Source: Halorubrum salinarum (GTDB lineage Archaea > Halobacteriota > Halobacteria > Halobacteriales > Haloferacaceae). From it: a stretch of 64,000 nucleotides of DNA. The position numbers and the translations under genes were made by a program. The stretch's first letter is position 1; each line of letters opens with the position of its first letter. Shown here one piece after another: positions 40,910 to 49,747 of the stretch. The notes under the pieces were generated by a model. The model did not search any database. It saw only the letters and a program-made list of their open reading frames with translations, and was not told the DNA's origin. The stretch spans positions 1,612,001 to 1,676,000 of the forward strand of contig NZ_CP053941.1 of assembly GCF_013267195.1 (NCBI RefSeq). The letters are read 5' to 3'.

Positions 40910-41374
40910 ATGGGAATCAACTACAGCGTCGAGGCCGACCCGGAGACCACCGCCAAGGGGATGCTCCGCGACCGGCCCATCAGCGTGAAGGACAGCAAGG
41001 AGATCTCCCGAGAGATCAAAGGCGAAACGGTCGCCGACGCGGAGGAGTTCCTCCAGGAGGTCATCGACGAGGAGTCGTCCGTCCCGATGCGCCAGCACAA
41101 CGCCGGCGCGGGACACCGCTCCGACATCGACGGCTGGGACGCGGGACGGTACCCCGAGAAGGCCGCCAAGGACTTCCTCAAGCTCTTGGAGAACGTCAAG
41201 AACAACGCCGACGAGCAGGGGTTCGACGGCGAGGCGATGGTCATCAAACACGTCGCCCCCCACAAGGTCGGCGAGCGACCCGGCCGGAACCCCCGCGCCG
41301 CGGGCGCGACGGAGTGGAACACCACCCTCGCGGACGTCGAACTGATCATCGAGGAGCCGGAGGCTGACAACTAA
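40910..41374 (+). CDS. rpl22: 50S ribosomal protein L22 (uL22)
   Basis: 154-residue L22. It begins [20 protein letters not shown]; the tunnel-lining hairpin is around [19 protein letters not shown]. The TAA shares its last base with the rps3 ATG. Net acidic for an rRNA-binding protein, as usual in halophiles. Confidence 0.98.
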   Translation: MGINYSVEADPETTAKGMLRDRPISVKDSKEISREIKGETVADAEEFLQEVIDEESSVPMRQHNAGAGHRSDIDGWDAGRYPEKAAKDFLKLLENVKNNADEQGFDGEAMVIKHVAPHKVGERPGRNPRAAGATEWNTTLADVELIIEEPEADN

Positions 41375-42318
41375 TGGCTGACGAACACCAATTCATCGAG
41401 GACGGCCTTCGCCGTTCCCAGATCAACGAGTTCTTCGCGGACGAGCTCGGCCGCGCCGGCTACGGCGGCATGGACGTCGCACAGACGCCGATGGGCACGC
41501 AGATCGTCCTGAAGGCCGAAAAGCCCGGCATGGTGATCGGGAAGGGCGGGAAGAACATCCGCAAGATCACCACCGAGCTCGAGGAGCGCTTCGACATGGA
41601 CGACCCGCAGATCGACGTTCAGGAGGTCGACGAGCCCGACCTGAACGCCCAGATCGTCGCGGACCGTCTCGCGAACGCCCTCGAACGCGGCTGGTACTTC
41701 CGGAAGGCCGGTCACACGACGATCGACCGCATCATGGACGCGGGCGCGCTGGGCGCCGAGATCGTCCTGTCCGGGAAGGTCACCGGCGCGCGGTCGCGCG
41801 TCGAGAAGTTCAACCGCGGCTACATCAAGCACAACGGCGAGCCCGCAGAGGAGGTCGTCGACCACGGCCAGGGCGTCGCCGTCATGAAGCTCGGGACGAT
41901 CGGCGTCAACGTCAAGATCATCCCGCCGGGCGCGACGCTCCCGGACGACTTCCAAGTCCGCGAGGACGCGGAGGTCCCGGAGGTCGAGCAGGCGGCGGTC
42001 GACGCCGACGCCGACGAGGGCGTCGAGTCGCTCCTCGAAGAGGACCCCGACGAGGTTCCGGACGTGGGCGGCGACGACGACGTTGACGTCCCCGACGAGG
42101 ACCCCGCGGAGGTCATCGACGAGGAGGTCGTCGAGGAGGTCGTCGAGGAGACGCAGGAGACGGCCGCCGAGGCGACCGACGTCGCCGCGGAGGAACCGGT
42201 CGACGAGGACGTCGACGCCGACGAGCTCGACGACCTCGACGAAGAGATCGAGTCCGAGGCGGCCGACCTCGTCGCGGAGATGGAGGCGGCCGACGAAGAA
42301 GACGAGGAGGACGAATAG
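41374..42318 (+). CDS. rps3: 30S ribosomal protein S3 (uS3) with long acidic tail
   Basis: The 314-residue protein has the KH domain ([20 protein letters not shown], GxxG loop at 56-59) and C-terminal S3 domain ([20 protein letters not shown]). From about residue 195 there is a roughly 115-residue tail of Asp/Glu/Val with almost no basic residues. Bacterial S3 lacks this; haloarchaeal S3 often has a shorter or similar tail. The stop directly precedes the rpl29 ATG. Confidence 0.98.
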   Translation: MADEHQFIEDGLRRSQINEFFADELGRAGYGGMDVAQTPMGTQIVLKAEKPGMVIGKGGKNIRKITTELEERFDMDDPQIDVQEVDEPDLNAQIVADRLANALERGWYFRKAGHTTIDRIMDAGALGAEIVLSGKVTGARSRVEKFNRGYIKHNGEPAEEVVDHGQGVAVMKLGTIGVNVKIIPPGATLPDDFQVREDAEVPEVEQAAVDADADEGVESLLEEDPDEVPDVGGDDDVDVPDEDPAEVIDEEVVEEVVEETQETAAEATDVAAEEPVDEDVDADELDDLDEEIESEAADLVAEMEAADEEDEEDE

Positions 42319-42537
42319 ATGGCGATCCTCTACACCGACGAGATCCGCGACATGACCGCGGCGGAGCGGCAGGTCGAACTCGAGGAGCTCGAGACCGAGC
42401 TGCTCAACTCGAAGGCGCAGCGGGCGGCCGGCGGCATGCCGGAGAGCCCGGGCCGCGTCAACGAGCTGAAGAAGACCATCGCGCGGATCAAGACGATCCA
42501 GGCGGAAGAAGGCGACTTCGACGACGAGGAACAGTAA
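42319..42537 (+). CDS. rpl29: 50S ribosomal protein L29 (uL29)
   Basis: 72-residue two-helix protein at the tunnel exit: [20 protein letters not shown], the conserved [16 protein letters not shown], and [14 protein letters not shown]. Immediately follows rps3 and is one base before rnp1. Confidence 0.97.
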   Translation: MAILYTDEIRDMTAAERQVELEELETELLNSKAQRAAGGMPESPGRVNELKKTIARIKTIQAEEGDFDDEEQ

Positions 42538-42538
42538 G

Positions 42539-42997
42539 ATGATCTCCCCCGACACGCTCGTTCGACACGAACTCGTCGGCCTCCCGGTTCGGGTGGTCGA
42601 CGCCGACAGCGACGCCCATGCGGGCGTCGCGGGTCGCGTGCTCGACGAGACGTTCGGCACCCTCGTGGTCCGGACGGGGTCGGGGGACAAGCGCGTGCCC
42701 AAGTCGGGCGCGACGTTCGAGTTCGGCGTCGTCGAGACGCCGACCGCTCGCACAGATGAAGCCGCCGGCGACGGAGGGTCGCCGGGGTCCGCGTCCCAAC
42801 TCGGGTCGGATACTACGGGGGTCCGCCCCCGTCAGTCTGGCCCGTCCGGGTCCGAAAGCGCCGTCGACGGTGACGGCGCGGGCCCGGCGAGCCCACGAGG
42901 CGAGTGCAAAGACGCGGTCTACGCGACGGTGGATGGCGATCGGTTGCGACATCGGCCCGCCGAACGCACCGAACGAGGTGCCACACAATGGCGATAG
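42539..42997 (+). CDS. rnp1: RNase P protein component 1 (Rpp29/Pop4)
   Basis: Protein subunit of RNase P, which matures tRNA 5' ends. The Sm-like fold is split: residues 1-67 (LVRHELVGLPVRVVDADSD, GTLVVRTGSGDKRVPKSGA) and 122-152 (CKDAVYATVDGDRLRHRPAE). About 54 low-complexity Gly/Ser/Asp residues (68-121) separate the two halves, longer than in most relatives. The last 10 bases overlap rps17. Its presence inside the S17 region is the normal archaeal arrangement. Confidence 0.95.
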   Translation: MISPDTLVRHELVGLPVRVVDADSDAHAGVAGRVLDETFGTLVVRTGSGDKRVPKSGATFEFGVVETPTARTDEAAGDGGSPGSASQLGSDTTGVRPRQSGPSGSESAVDGDGAGPASPRGECKDAVYATVDGDRLRHRPAERTERGATQWR

Positions 42998-43332
42998 GAA
43001 TCGACGTACCCACGCCTCCGGAGCCAGACAACCCGGAGGATTACGACTACGAGAAGTGCCCGTTCTACGGGCAGCTCTCCGTCCGCGGCCAGACCCGCGA
43101 GGGGACGGTCGTGTCGACGGATATGGAAAAGACCGTCATCGTCGAGCGAGAGTACGACGTGTTCGTACCGAAATACGACCGGTACATGAAGCGTCGCTCG
43201 CGCATCCCGGCCCACGTGCCGGGCGTGCTCGACTCGCTCGAAGTCGGTGACGAAGTGAAAATCGCGGAGACGCGACCGCTCTCGAAGACGAAGTCCCACG
43301 TCGTCGTCGAGATCCTGTCGGGTGATCAGTGA
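42988..43332 (+). CDS. rps17: 30S ribosomal protein S17 (uS17)
   Basis: 114-residue OB-fold protein. ATG at 42988 overlaps rnp1 by 10 bases. Motifs [20 protein letters not shown] and [16 protein letters not shown], with C-terminal [18 protein letters not shown]. The start was preferred to an upstream in-frame one, because [20 protein letters not shown] is the conserved haloarchaeal N terminus. Confidence 0.97.
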   Translation: MAIGIDVPTPPEPDNPEDYDYEKCPFYGQLSVRGQTREGTVVSTDMEKTVIVEREYDVFVPKYDRYMKRRSRIPAHVPGVLDSLEVGDEVKIAETRPLSKTKSHVVVEILSGDQ

Positions 43333-43730
43333 TGGAGGCGCTCAAGGCCGACGTCACGCAGGGGCTCTCGAAGGGCTCGCTGATCACGTGCGCCGACAAC
43401 ACCGGCGCCCGTGAGCTCAAGGTCATCTCCGTGTCGGGCTACTCCGGCACGAAGAACCGCCACCCGAAGGCGGGGATCGGCGACAAGGTGACCGTCTCGG
43501 TCACGAAAGGGACGCCGGAGATGCGGCGGCAGGTGCTGGAGGCGGTCGTCGTCCGCCAGCGCAAGCCGATCCGCCGTCCGGACGGCACGCGCGTGAAGTT
43601 CGAGGACAACGCGGCCGTCATCATCGACGACCTCGAGGAGCCGCGGGGCACGGAGATCAAAGGCCCCGTCGCCCGCGAGGTCGCCGAACGATTCGGGAGC
43701 ATCGCCTCGACCGCGACGATGATCGTCTAA
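43332..43730 (+). CDS. rpl14: 50S ribosomal protein L14 (uL14)
   Basis: 132-residue L14, at the subunit interface. [20 protein letters not shown], and the signature [22 protein letters not shown] shares one base with the rps17 stop; a GTG three bases earlier would add one residue. Two bases before rpl24. Confidence 0.98.
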   Translation: MEALKADVTQGLSKGSLITCADNTGARELKVISVSGYSGTKNRHPKAGIGDKVTVSVTKGTPEMRRQVLEAVVVRQRKPIRRPDGTRVKFEDNAAVIIDDLEEPRGTEIKGPVAREVAERFGSIASTATMIV

Positions 43731-43732
43731 CT

Positions 43733-44089
43733 ATGACGAACCAGCCACGCAAACAACGAAAACGGTCGGAGACCGCGCCGCTCCACGAGCGGCAGAACCA
43801 GGTCCGGGCCACCCTCACCGAGGATCTCCGCGACGAGTACGGACAGCGGAACGTCCGCGTCAACGCCGGCGACACCGTCGAGGTGCTTCGCGGCGACGCG
43901 GCCCGCACGGAGGCGGAGGTCGTCTCCGTCGACCTGTCCGCCGAGCGGATCACGGTCGAGGACGTCACCGTCGAGAAGGCGGACGGGGAGGAGGTTCCCC
44001 GCCCCATCCCGGCGAGTAACGTCCGGGTGACCGAACTGGACCTCGAAGACGAGCGCCGCGAGGCGCGGCTCCAGGAGGACAACGAATGA
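43733..44089 (+). CDS. rpl24: 50S ribosomal protein L24 (uL24)
   Basis: 118-residue archaeal L24 with a KOW motif ([20 protein letters not shown]). N-terminal basic segment [20 protein letters not shown] contacts rRNA; the C terminus is acidic. The TGA overlaps the rps4e ATG (ATGA). Confidence 0.98.
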   Translation: MTNQPRKQRKRSETAPLHERQNQVRATLTEDLRDEYGQRNVRVNAGDTVEVLRGDAARTEAEVVSVDLSAERITVEDVTVEKADGEEVPRPIPASNVRVTELDLEDERREARLQEDNE

Positions 44090-44805
44090 CGCGACACCAG
44101 AAGCGACTGTCAGTACCGAACTCCTGGCCGGTCGAGCGCAAGACGGACACGTTCACGGTGAAGGCGGGCGCGGGCCCGCACGGCGAGGCGGGCGTTCCCC
44201 TCGTCGTCCTGCTGCGGGACGTGCTCGGCTACGTCGACTCGACGAAGGAGGCGCGCTACGCGCTGAACAACGACTCGATCCTCGTCAACGGGGACGCCAT
44301 CTCGGACGAGCAGCGTCCGATCGGGATGTTCGACATCCTGGCGTTCCCCGAGCGCGGGGAGTTCTTCCGCGTCTTCCCCGACGAGGGCGGTCGGCTCGCG
44401 CTGACCCCCGTCGACGAGGAGGCCGCGGGCAGCCGGCTCGGGAAGATCACGAACAAGACCGTCGTCCCCGGCGGGGTCGTCCAGCTGACGCTCCACGACG
44501 GGACGAACGTCCGCGTCGACGACGACGCGGACTACGAGACGAACGACTCGATCGTCGTCGACAACGAGACGAAGGAGATCGTCGCCCACTTCGAGTACGA
44601 GGAGGGCGCCCTCGTCACCGCCGTCGCCGGCCAGCACGCCGGTCAGATCGGCGAGATCGACGACATCGACGTGACGCTCGGCTCCGGCGACAACACCGTC
44701 ACGGTCGCCAGCGACGACGGCGGCTACGAGACGATCGAGGAGTACGTCGTCGTGATCGACGAGAACTTCACGGACGACGACGAGGCGGGTGATTCGGATG
44801 AGTGA
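44086..44805 (+). CDS. rps4e: 30S ribosomal protein S4e
   Basis: 239-residue archaeal/eukaryal-specific protein with an S4-like domain ([39 protein letters not shown]) and a KOW domain ([20 protein letters not shown]). Acidic C terminus (DEAGDSDE). The stop lies within the start of rpl5, giving an eight-base overlap. Confidence 0.98.
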   Translation: MTRHQKRLSVPNSWPVERKTDTFTVKAGAGPHGEAGVPLVVLLRDVLGYVDSTKEARYALNNDSILVNGDAISDEQRPIGMFDILAFPERGEFFRVFPDEGGRLALTPVDEEAAGSRLGKITNKTVVPGGVVQLTLHDGTNVRVDDDADYETNDSIVVDNETKEIVAHFEYEEGALVTAVAGQHAGQIGEIDDIDVTLGSGDNTVTVASDDGGYETIEEYVVVIDENFTDDDEAGDSDE

Positions 44806-45322
44806 AGCCGAGAGCGCCGACCACGAGATGCGCGAGCCGTACCTCGAGAAGGTCGTCGTCCACATGGGCGTCGGGCAGGGCGGTGAGCCCCTCGCCGACG
44901 CCGAGCAGATCATCGAGGAGATCACGGGCCAGCAGTCGGTCCGGACCACCTCGAAGCGCACCATCGCCGAGTTCGGGATCCGCAAGGGCGACCCGATCGG
45001 CGTGAAGGTGACGCTGCGGGGCGAGGACGCGCACGCGTTCCTCGAGACCGCGCTGGACCTGGTCGAGATCGGCCGGAGCCAGTTCGACGACACGGGTAAC
45101 CTCAGCTTCGGGATCGAGGACCACACCGACTTCCCGAGCCAGGAGTACGATCCCAACACCGGGATCTACGGCCTCGACGTGACGACGACGATCGTCCGTC
45201 CCGGCTACCGCGTCTCGAAACGCGACAAGGCGACGGGGACCATCCCCGGTCGCCACCGGATGACAGCCGAGGACGCGGCCGCGTTCCTCGAAACGAACTT
45301 CGACGTCGAGGTAAGCGAATGA
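44798..45322 (+). CDS. rpl5: 50S ribosomal protein L5 (uL5)
   Basis: 174-residue L5 that binds 5S rRNA. Begins [19 protein letters not shown], core [20 protein letters not shown] and the C-terminal [23 protein letters not shown] at 44798 was selected over a GTG nine bases upstream by similarity to haloarchaeal L5. Overlaps rps14 by four bases. Confidence 0.97.
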   Translation: MSEAESADHEMREPYLEKVVVHMGVGQGGEPLADAEQIIEEITGQQSVRTTSKRTIAEFGIRKGDPIGVKVTLRGEDAHAFLETALDLVEIGRSQFDDTGNLSFGIEDHTDFPSQEYDPNTGIYGLDVTTTIVRPGYRVSKRDKATGTIPGRHRMTAEDAAAFLETNFDVEVSE

Positions 45323-45492
45323 GCGAAGCGAACAACGACACGGGCGAGCACGCCGCGAAGCGCACCGACTCCCGGCACACGTGCCGGCGGTGCGACCGCG
45401 AGCAGGGACTCGTCGGCAAGTACGACATCAACCTCTGCCGCCAGTGCTTCCGCGAGGTCGCCCGAGACATGGGATTCGAGAAGTACAGCTGA
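45319..45492 (+). CDS. rps14: 30S ribosomal protein S14 (uS14), zinc-binding
   Basis: Short 57-residue gene that is easily missed. Zinc site CRRC (about 22-25) and CRQC (about 40-43), with [20 protein letters not shown] and [14 protein letters not shown] at the C terminus. The N-terminal 15 residues are a haloarchaeal acidic extension. ATGA overlap with rpl5; two bases before rps8. Confidence 0.97.
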   Translation: MSEANNDTGEHAAKRTDSRHTCRRCDREQGLVGKYDINLCRQCFREVARDMGFEKYS

Positions 45493-45494
45493 TC

Positions 45495-45887
45495 ATGACG
45501 GGAAACGATCCATTCACCAACGCGCTCGCCGGCATGGACAACGCCGAGAGCGTTGGCCACCTGTCGTACACGGTAGAGCCCGCTTCGAACATCATCGGCT
45601 CCGTCCTCGAGGTCCTCTACGACCGCGGGTACGTCGACGGCTTCGAGTACGTCGACGACGGGAAGGCCGGGAAGTTCGAGGTCGAACTGAAAGGCGCGAT
45701 CAACGAGTGTGGCGCCGTCAAGCCCCGCTACTCGGCGGGAGCAGACGAGTTCGAGAAGTGGGAGAAGCGATACCTCCCCGCCCGTGACTACGGGACGCTC
45801 ATCGTCACGACGAGCCACGGCGTCATGAGCCACTACGAGGCCCGCGAAGAGGGCATCGGCGGCCAAGTGATCGCATACGTCTACTAA
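45495..45887 (+). CDS. rps8: 30S ribosomal protein S8 (uS8)
   Basis: 130-residue S8, which binds 16S rRNA helix 21. It starts TGNDPFTNALAGMDNAESVG and ends LIVTTSHGVMSHYEAREEG then GGQVIAYVY, the conserved C-terminal motif. Two bases before rpl6. Confidence 0.98.
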   Translation: MTGNDPFTNALAGMDNAESVGHLSYTVEPASNIIGSVLEVLYDRGYVDGFEYVDDGKAGKFEVELKGAINECGAVKPRYSAGADEFEKWEKRYLPARDYGTLIVTTSHGVMSHYEAREEGIGGQVIAYVY

Positions 45888-45889
45888 CA

Positions 45890-46423
45890 ATGAACAGAGT
45901 CGAAATCGAGATTCCGGACGACGTCTCCGCCGAGACCGACCACCTCGAACTCACCGTCGAAGGGCCAAACGGAAGCGTCACGCGACGCCTCTGGTACCCC
46001 GACGTCGACGTGTCCGTCGAGGACGGCGCGGTGGTCATCGCGACCGAGAACGAGGACGCGAAGACCAACGCCACGGTCGGCACCTTCGAGAGCCACGTCG
46101 CCAACATGATCCACGGCGTCACCGAGGGCTGGGAGTACGCGATGGAAGTGTACTACGCCCACTTCCCGATGCAGGTGAACGTGGAGGGCGACGAGGTCGT
46201 CATCGAGAACTTCCTCGGGGAGAGCGCCGCGCGGCGCACCCCGATCCGCGGAGACACGGACGTACAGGTCGACGGCGAGACGGTCACGCTGACGGGCTCC
46301 GACAAGGAGGCCGTCGGGCAGACTGCCGCCGACATCGAACAGCTGACGAAGGTGACCGACAAGGACACGCGCGTCTTCCAGGACGGCGTGTACATCGTCG
46401 AGAAGCCCACCGGAGGTGCCTAA
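45890..46423 (+). CDS. rpl6: 50S ribosomal protein L6 (uL6)
   Basis: 177-residue L6 with two alpha/beta repeats. NRVEIEIPDDVSAETDHLEL, FESHVANMIHGVTEGWEYAM, and FLGESAARRTPIRGDTDVQV, then the C-terminal VFQDGVYIVEKPTGG. Three bases before rpl32e. Confidence 0.98.
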   Translation: MNRVEIEIPDDVSAETDHLELTVEGPNGSVTRRLWYPDVDVSVEDGAVVIATENEDAKTNATVGTFESHVANMIHGVTEGWEYAMEVYYAHFPMQVNVEGDEVVIENFLGESAARRTPIRGDTDVQVDGETVTLTGSDKEAVGQTAADIEQLTKVTDKDTRVFQDGVYIVEKPTGGA

Positions 46424-46426
46424 CCA

Positions 46427-47137
46427 ATGGCAGACGAACTGGAAGACATCAGCGGCGTCGGTCCCTCGAAGGCGGACGCGCTTCGCGAGGCCGGCTACGA
46501 GACGGTCGAGGACGTGAAGGCCGCCTCCCAGTCGGAGCTCTCCGAGGTCGACGGCGTCGGCAACGCGCTCGCCGCGCGTATCAAGGCCGACGTCGGCGGA
46601 CTGGAGGTCGACGAGGAGGCGGACGCGGAGATCGAAGACGAGACCGACGAGGAGGAGGCGGCCGACGAGGCCGAGGAGTCCGAGGCGGTCGAGACGGAGC
46701 TTCGCCCCCGCGGCCACGCCGACAAGACGCCGGAACTGGACGACGAGACCGCTCGCGCGCTCGCGCAGAAGCACCGCGAGGGGAAACCGCAGTTCAACCG
46801 GCAGGACTACCACAAGAAAAAGCGGATCCCGACGTCGTGGCGCAAGCCGCGCGGCGGGCTCTCCAAGCAGCGCCGCCGCATGAAGTCGAAGGGGCCGGTC
46901 GTCGAGGCCGGCTTCCGCTCGCCCAAGGCGTCGCGCGACCTGCACCCGAGCGGCTTCGAGGAGGTCCGCGTTCACAACACGGACGATCTTGAGGGCGTCG
47001 ACGGCGACACGCAGGCGGTGCGGATCGCCTCGAAGGTCGGCGGTCGCAAGCGCGAACTGATCGAAGACGAGGCGGAGGAGCGCGGCATCCGCGTGCTGAA
47101 CCCGACCTACGTCGAAGTGGAGGTCAACGATGAGTGA
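46427..47137 (+). CDS. rpl32e: 50S ribosomal protein L32e with N-terminal helix-hairpin-helix domain
   Basis: 236 residues, nearly double the core L32e. Residues 5-57 form a Rad51-N/HhH-type domain ([20 protein letters not shown] and [18 protein letters not shown]), then an acidic linker (58-85), then the L32e core ([55 protein letters not shown]). The extension is also known in Haloarcula L32e, so it is a lineage feature. Overlaps rpl19e by eight bases. Confidence 0.97.
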   Translation: MADELEDISGVGPSKADALREAGYETVEDVKAASQSELSEVDGVGNALAARIKADVGGLEVDEEADAEIEDETDEEEAADEAEESEAVETELRPRGHADKTPELDDETARALAQKHREGKPQFNRQDYHKKKRIPTSWRKPRGGLSKQRRRMKSKGPVVEAGFRSPKASRDLHPSGFEEVRVHNTDDLEGVDGDTQAVRIASKVGGRKRELIEDEAEERGIRVLNPTYVEVEVNDE

Positions 47138-47591
47138 TCTGAAGGCGCAGAAACGGCTCGCAGCGGACGAGCTCGACGTCGGCAAGGGCCGCGTCTGGCT
47201 CGACCCCGACGCACAGGAGGAGATCGCGGACGCTATCACCCGCGAGGACGTCCGCGAGCTCATCGACCAGGGAACGATCCGCGCGAAGGACGCGAAGACG
47301 AACTCGCGCGGTCGCGCCCGCGAGCGCGCCGACAAGCGCTCGTACGGACATCAGTCCGGCGCCGGCTCCCGCAAGGGGCGCTCCGGCGCGCGGCAGAACA
47401 CGAAAGACGACTGGAAGGCGCGCATCCGCGCACAGCGGGCCCGCCTCAAGGAGCTTCGCGACGAGGAAGACGTGCTCGACGCCTCCGAGTACCGCACGCT
47501 CTACAACAAGGCGAGCGGGGGAGACTTCGAGGACGTCGCCCGTCTCGAGGCGTTCATCGAGACGCAGTACGGTTACGAGGTGACGGACTAA
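47130..47591 (+). CDS. rpl19e: 50S ribosomal protein L19e
   Basis: 153-residue archaeal/eukaryal protein with the long helical arm: [20 protein letters not shown], the basic [20 protein letters not shown], and [20 protein letters not shown]. The overlap of eight bases with rpl32e and of one base with rpl18 continues the chain of coupled genes. Confidence 0.98.
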   Translation: MSDLKAQKRLAADELDVGKGRVWLDPDAQEEIADAITREDVRELIDQGTIRAKDAKTNSRGRARERADKRSYGHQSGAGSRKGRSGARQNTKDDWKARIRAQRARLKELRDEEDVLDASEYRTLYNKASGGDFEDVARLEAFIETQYGYEVTD

Positions 47592-48148
47592 TGGCGACAG
47601 GACCACGATACAAGGTGCCGATGCGGCGCCGCCGCGAGGTCCGGACGGATTACCATCAGAGGTTGCGCCTGCTGAAATCGGGCAAGCCTCGCCTGGTCGC
47701 CCGGGTGAGCAACGCTCACGTCAGGGCGCAGCTGGTGACCCCCGGACCCGACGGCGACGAGACCCACGCGGCCGCCTCCAGCGAGGAGCTCGGCGAGTAC
47801 GGCTGGGACGCCCCCACGGGCAACCTCCCCAGCGCGTACCTCACCGGCTTCCTCGCGGGCGCCCGCGCCGTCGACGCCGGCCTCGACGAGGCCGTCCTCG
47901 ACATTGGGCTCAACACGGCGACGTCCGGCAACAAGACGTTCGCGGTACAGGAAGGAGCGATCGACGCGGGCCTCGATATCCCGCACAACGACGACGTGCT
48001 GGCCGACTGGTCGCGCACGCGCGGCGAACACATCGCCGACTACGCCGAGCAGCTCGACGAGCCGCTGTACAGCGGCGAGTTCGACGCCAGCGAGCTACCC
48101 GAGCACTTCGACGACGTGCTCGCGACAATCCAGGAGGACCATGAGTAG
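47591..48148 (+). CDS. rpl18: 50S ribosomal protein L18 (uL18)
   Basis: 185-residue archaeal L18 (L5e-like), which binds 5S rRNA with L5. [40 protein letters not shown], and [20 protein letters not shown]. The stop overlaps the rps5 ATG by eight bases. Confidence 0.98.
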   Translation: MATGPRYKVPMRRRREVRTDYHQRLRLLKSGKPRLVARVSNAHVRAQLVTPGPDGDETHAAASSEELGEYGWDAPTGNLPSAYLTGFLAGARAVDAGLDEAVLDIGLNTATSGNKTFAVQEGAIDAGLDIPHNDDVLADWSRTRGEHIADYAEQLDEPLYSGEFDASELPEHFDDVLATIQEDHE

Positions 48149-48788
48149 ACACAACGACGGCTGGGAACCGCGGACGCGACTCGGCCGCAAGGTACAGGAC
48201 GGCGACATCACGTCGATGGAACAGGCGCTCGAGTCCGGCCTTCCGCTGAAGGAGGCCGAGATCGTCGACCAGCTCCTCCCGGGGCTCGAAGACGAGGTGC
48301 TGGACATCAACATGGTCCAGCGCATGACCGACTCCGGCCGCCGCGTGAAGTTCCGCTGCGTCGTCGCCGTGGGCAACCGCGACGGCTACCTCGGCTACGC
48401 GCAGGCCCGCGACGACCAGGTCGGCGGCGCGATCCAGAAGGCGATCGACGTCGCGAAGCTGAACATCATCTCGGTCGACCGCGGCTCCGGGTCCTGGGAG
48501 GACCAGCCCGGCGGCACCAACTCCCTGACCCGCACGGCGAAGGGGAAGGCCGGCTCCGTCACCGTCGAGATCAAGCCCGCCCCGCAGGGGCTGGGCCTCG
48601 CGGCCGCGGAGACGGTCCGCAACATCTTGGAGCTCGCCGGCGTCGAGGACGCTTGGACGAACTCCGACGGCAACACGCGAACGACGGTGAACCTCGCGAA
48701 GGCGACGTTCAACGCCTTGGAGAACGCGGCGCAGTCCCGCACCCCGCAGCACGCGCGCGAAGTCCACTACGACGAGGTGAGCGAGTGA
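48141..48788 (+). CDS. rps5: 30S ribosomal protein S5 (uS5)
   Basis: 215-residue S5, involved in decoding fidelity. [20 protein letters not shown], the double-stranded RNA-binding part ([20 protein letters not shown]) and the C-terminal [25 protein letters not shown] overlap with rpl30. Confidence 0.98.
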   Translation: MSRHNDGWEPRTRLGRKVQDGDITSMEQALESGLPLKEAEIVDQLLPGLEDEVLDINMVQRMTDSGRRVKFRCVVAVGNRDGYLGYAQARDDQVGGAIQKAIDVAKLNIISVDRGSGSWEDQPGGTNSLTRTAKGKAGSVTVEIKPAPQGLGLAAAETVRNILELAGVEDAWTNSDGNTRTTVNLAKATFNALENAAQSRTPQHAREVHYDEVSE

Positions 48789-49252
48789 TGCAGGCGATCG
48801 TTCAGCTCCGCGGCGACGTCAACCTGGACTACGGCGTCGAGGACACGCTCGACATGCTGAACGTCGGGCGCGTCAACCACGCGACGTTCGTCCCCGAGAC
48901 GGACTCGTACCGCGGCATGATCACGAAGGTCAACGACGTCGTCGCGTTCGGGGAACCGAGCGTCGAGGCCGTCGCGCGAACGATCGCGCGGCGCGGCGAG
49001 CCCCTCGAGGGCTCGGCCGACGTCGACGACGAGTGGATCGATTCGAATACCGACTACGCCGACCTCGAGGCGCTGGCCGAAGCGCTCGTCGACGAGGAGA
49101 CGACCCTGCGCGAGCAGGGCCTCTCGCCGACGCTCCGGCTCCACGCGCCCCGCGGCGGTCACGAGGGCATCAAACACCCCGTGATCGAGGGCGGCGAGCT
49201 CGGGAAACACACCACCGAGGAGATCGACAGTCTCCTGGAGGCGATGCGATGA
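48788..49252 (+). CDS. rpl30: 50S ribosomal protein L30 (uL30)
   Basis: 154-residue archaeal L30 with the C-terminal extension absent from the 60-residue bacterial form. QAIVQLRGDVNLDYGVEDTL, MLNVGRVNHATFVPETDSYR, and the Gly-rich LHAPRGGHEGIKHPVIEGGE. The TGA overlaps the rpl15 ATG by four bases. Confidence 0.97.
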   Translation: MQAIVQLRGDVNLDYGVEDTLDMLNVGRVNHATFVPETDSYRGMITKVNDVVAFGEPSVEAVARTIARRGEPLEGSADVDDEWIDSNTDYADLEALAEALVDEETTLREQGLSPTLRLHAPRGGHEGIKHPVIEGGELGKHTTEEIDSLLEAMR

Positions 49253-49746
49253 CGAGCAAGAAACGACGACAGCGCGGCTCTCGCACGCACGGCGGCGGCA
49301 CGCACAAGAACCGGCGCGGCGCCGGTCACCGCGGCGGCCGCGGCGCGGCCGGTCGCGCGAAACACGAGTACCACAACTACGGCCCGCTCGGCAAGCACGG
49401 GTTCAAGCGTCCCGAGGACGCCCAGACGGAGGTCCTCGAAGTGAAGGTCCAGAAGCTCGACGAGGACGCGGCGCTGTACGCCGCGGACGGCCTCGCCGAG
49501 GAGGACGGCGACGCGTACGTCTTCGACGCGCGCGACGTCGTCGAGGACGGCCACGAGGCGGACGTCGTGAAAGTGCTCGGCGGCGGGCAGGTCCGGCGCG
49601 AGCTCCGCGTCACGGCCGACGCGTTCACGGCCGGTGCGGTCGAGCTCATCGAGGAGGCCGGCGGCGAGGCGACGCTCTCCGAGCGCGCCGAAGAGCCCGC
49701 TGACGAACCGGAAAACACTTCCGACGACGAGAACGACGAGGCGTAA
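49249..49746 (+). CDS. rpl15: 50S ribosomal protein L15 (uL15)
   Basis: 165-residue L15. The basic, Gly-rich N-terminal extension that threads into 23S rRNA is clear (KKRRQRGSRTHGGGTHKNRR and GAGHRGGRGAAGRAKHEYHN), followed by the globular part (VVKVLGGGQVRRELRVTADA). The last 25 residues are acidic. One base before secY. Confidence 0.98.
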   Translation: MTSKKRRQRGSRTHGGGTHKNRRGAGHRGGRGAAGRAKHEYHNYGPLGKHGFKRPEDAQTEVLEVKVQKLDEDAALYAADGLAEEDGDAYVFDARDVVEDGHEADVVKVLGGGQVRRELRVTADAFTAGAVELIEEAGGEATLSERAEEPADEPENTSDDENDEA

Positions 49747-49747
49747 C

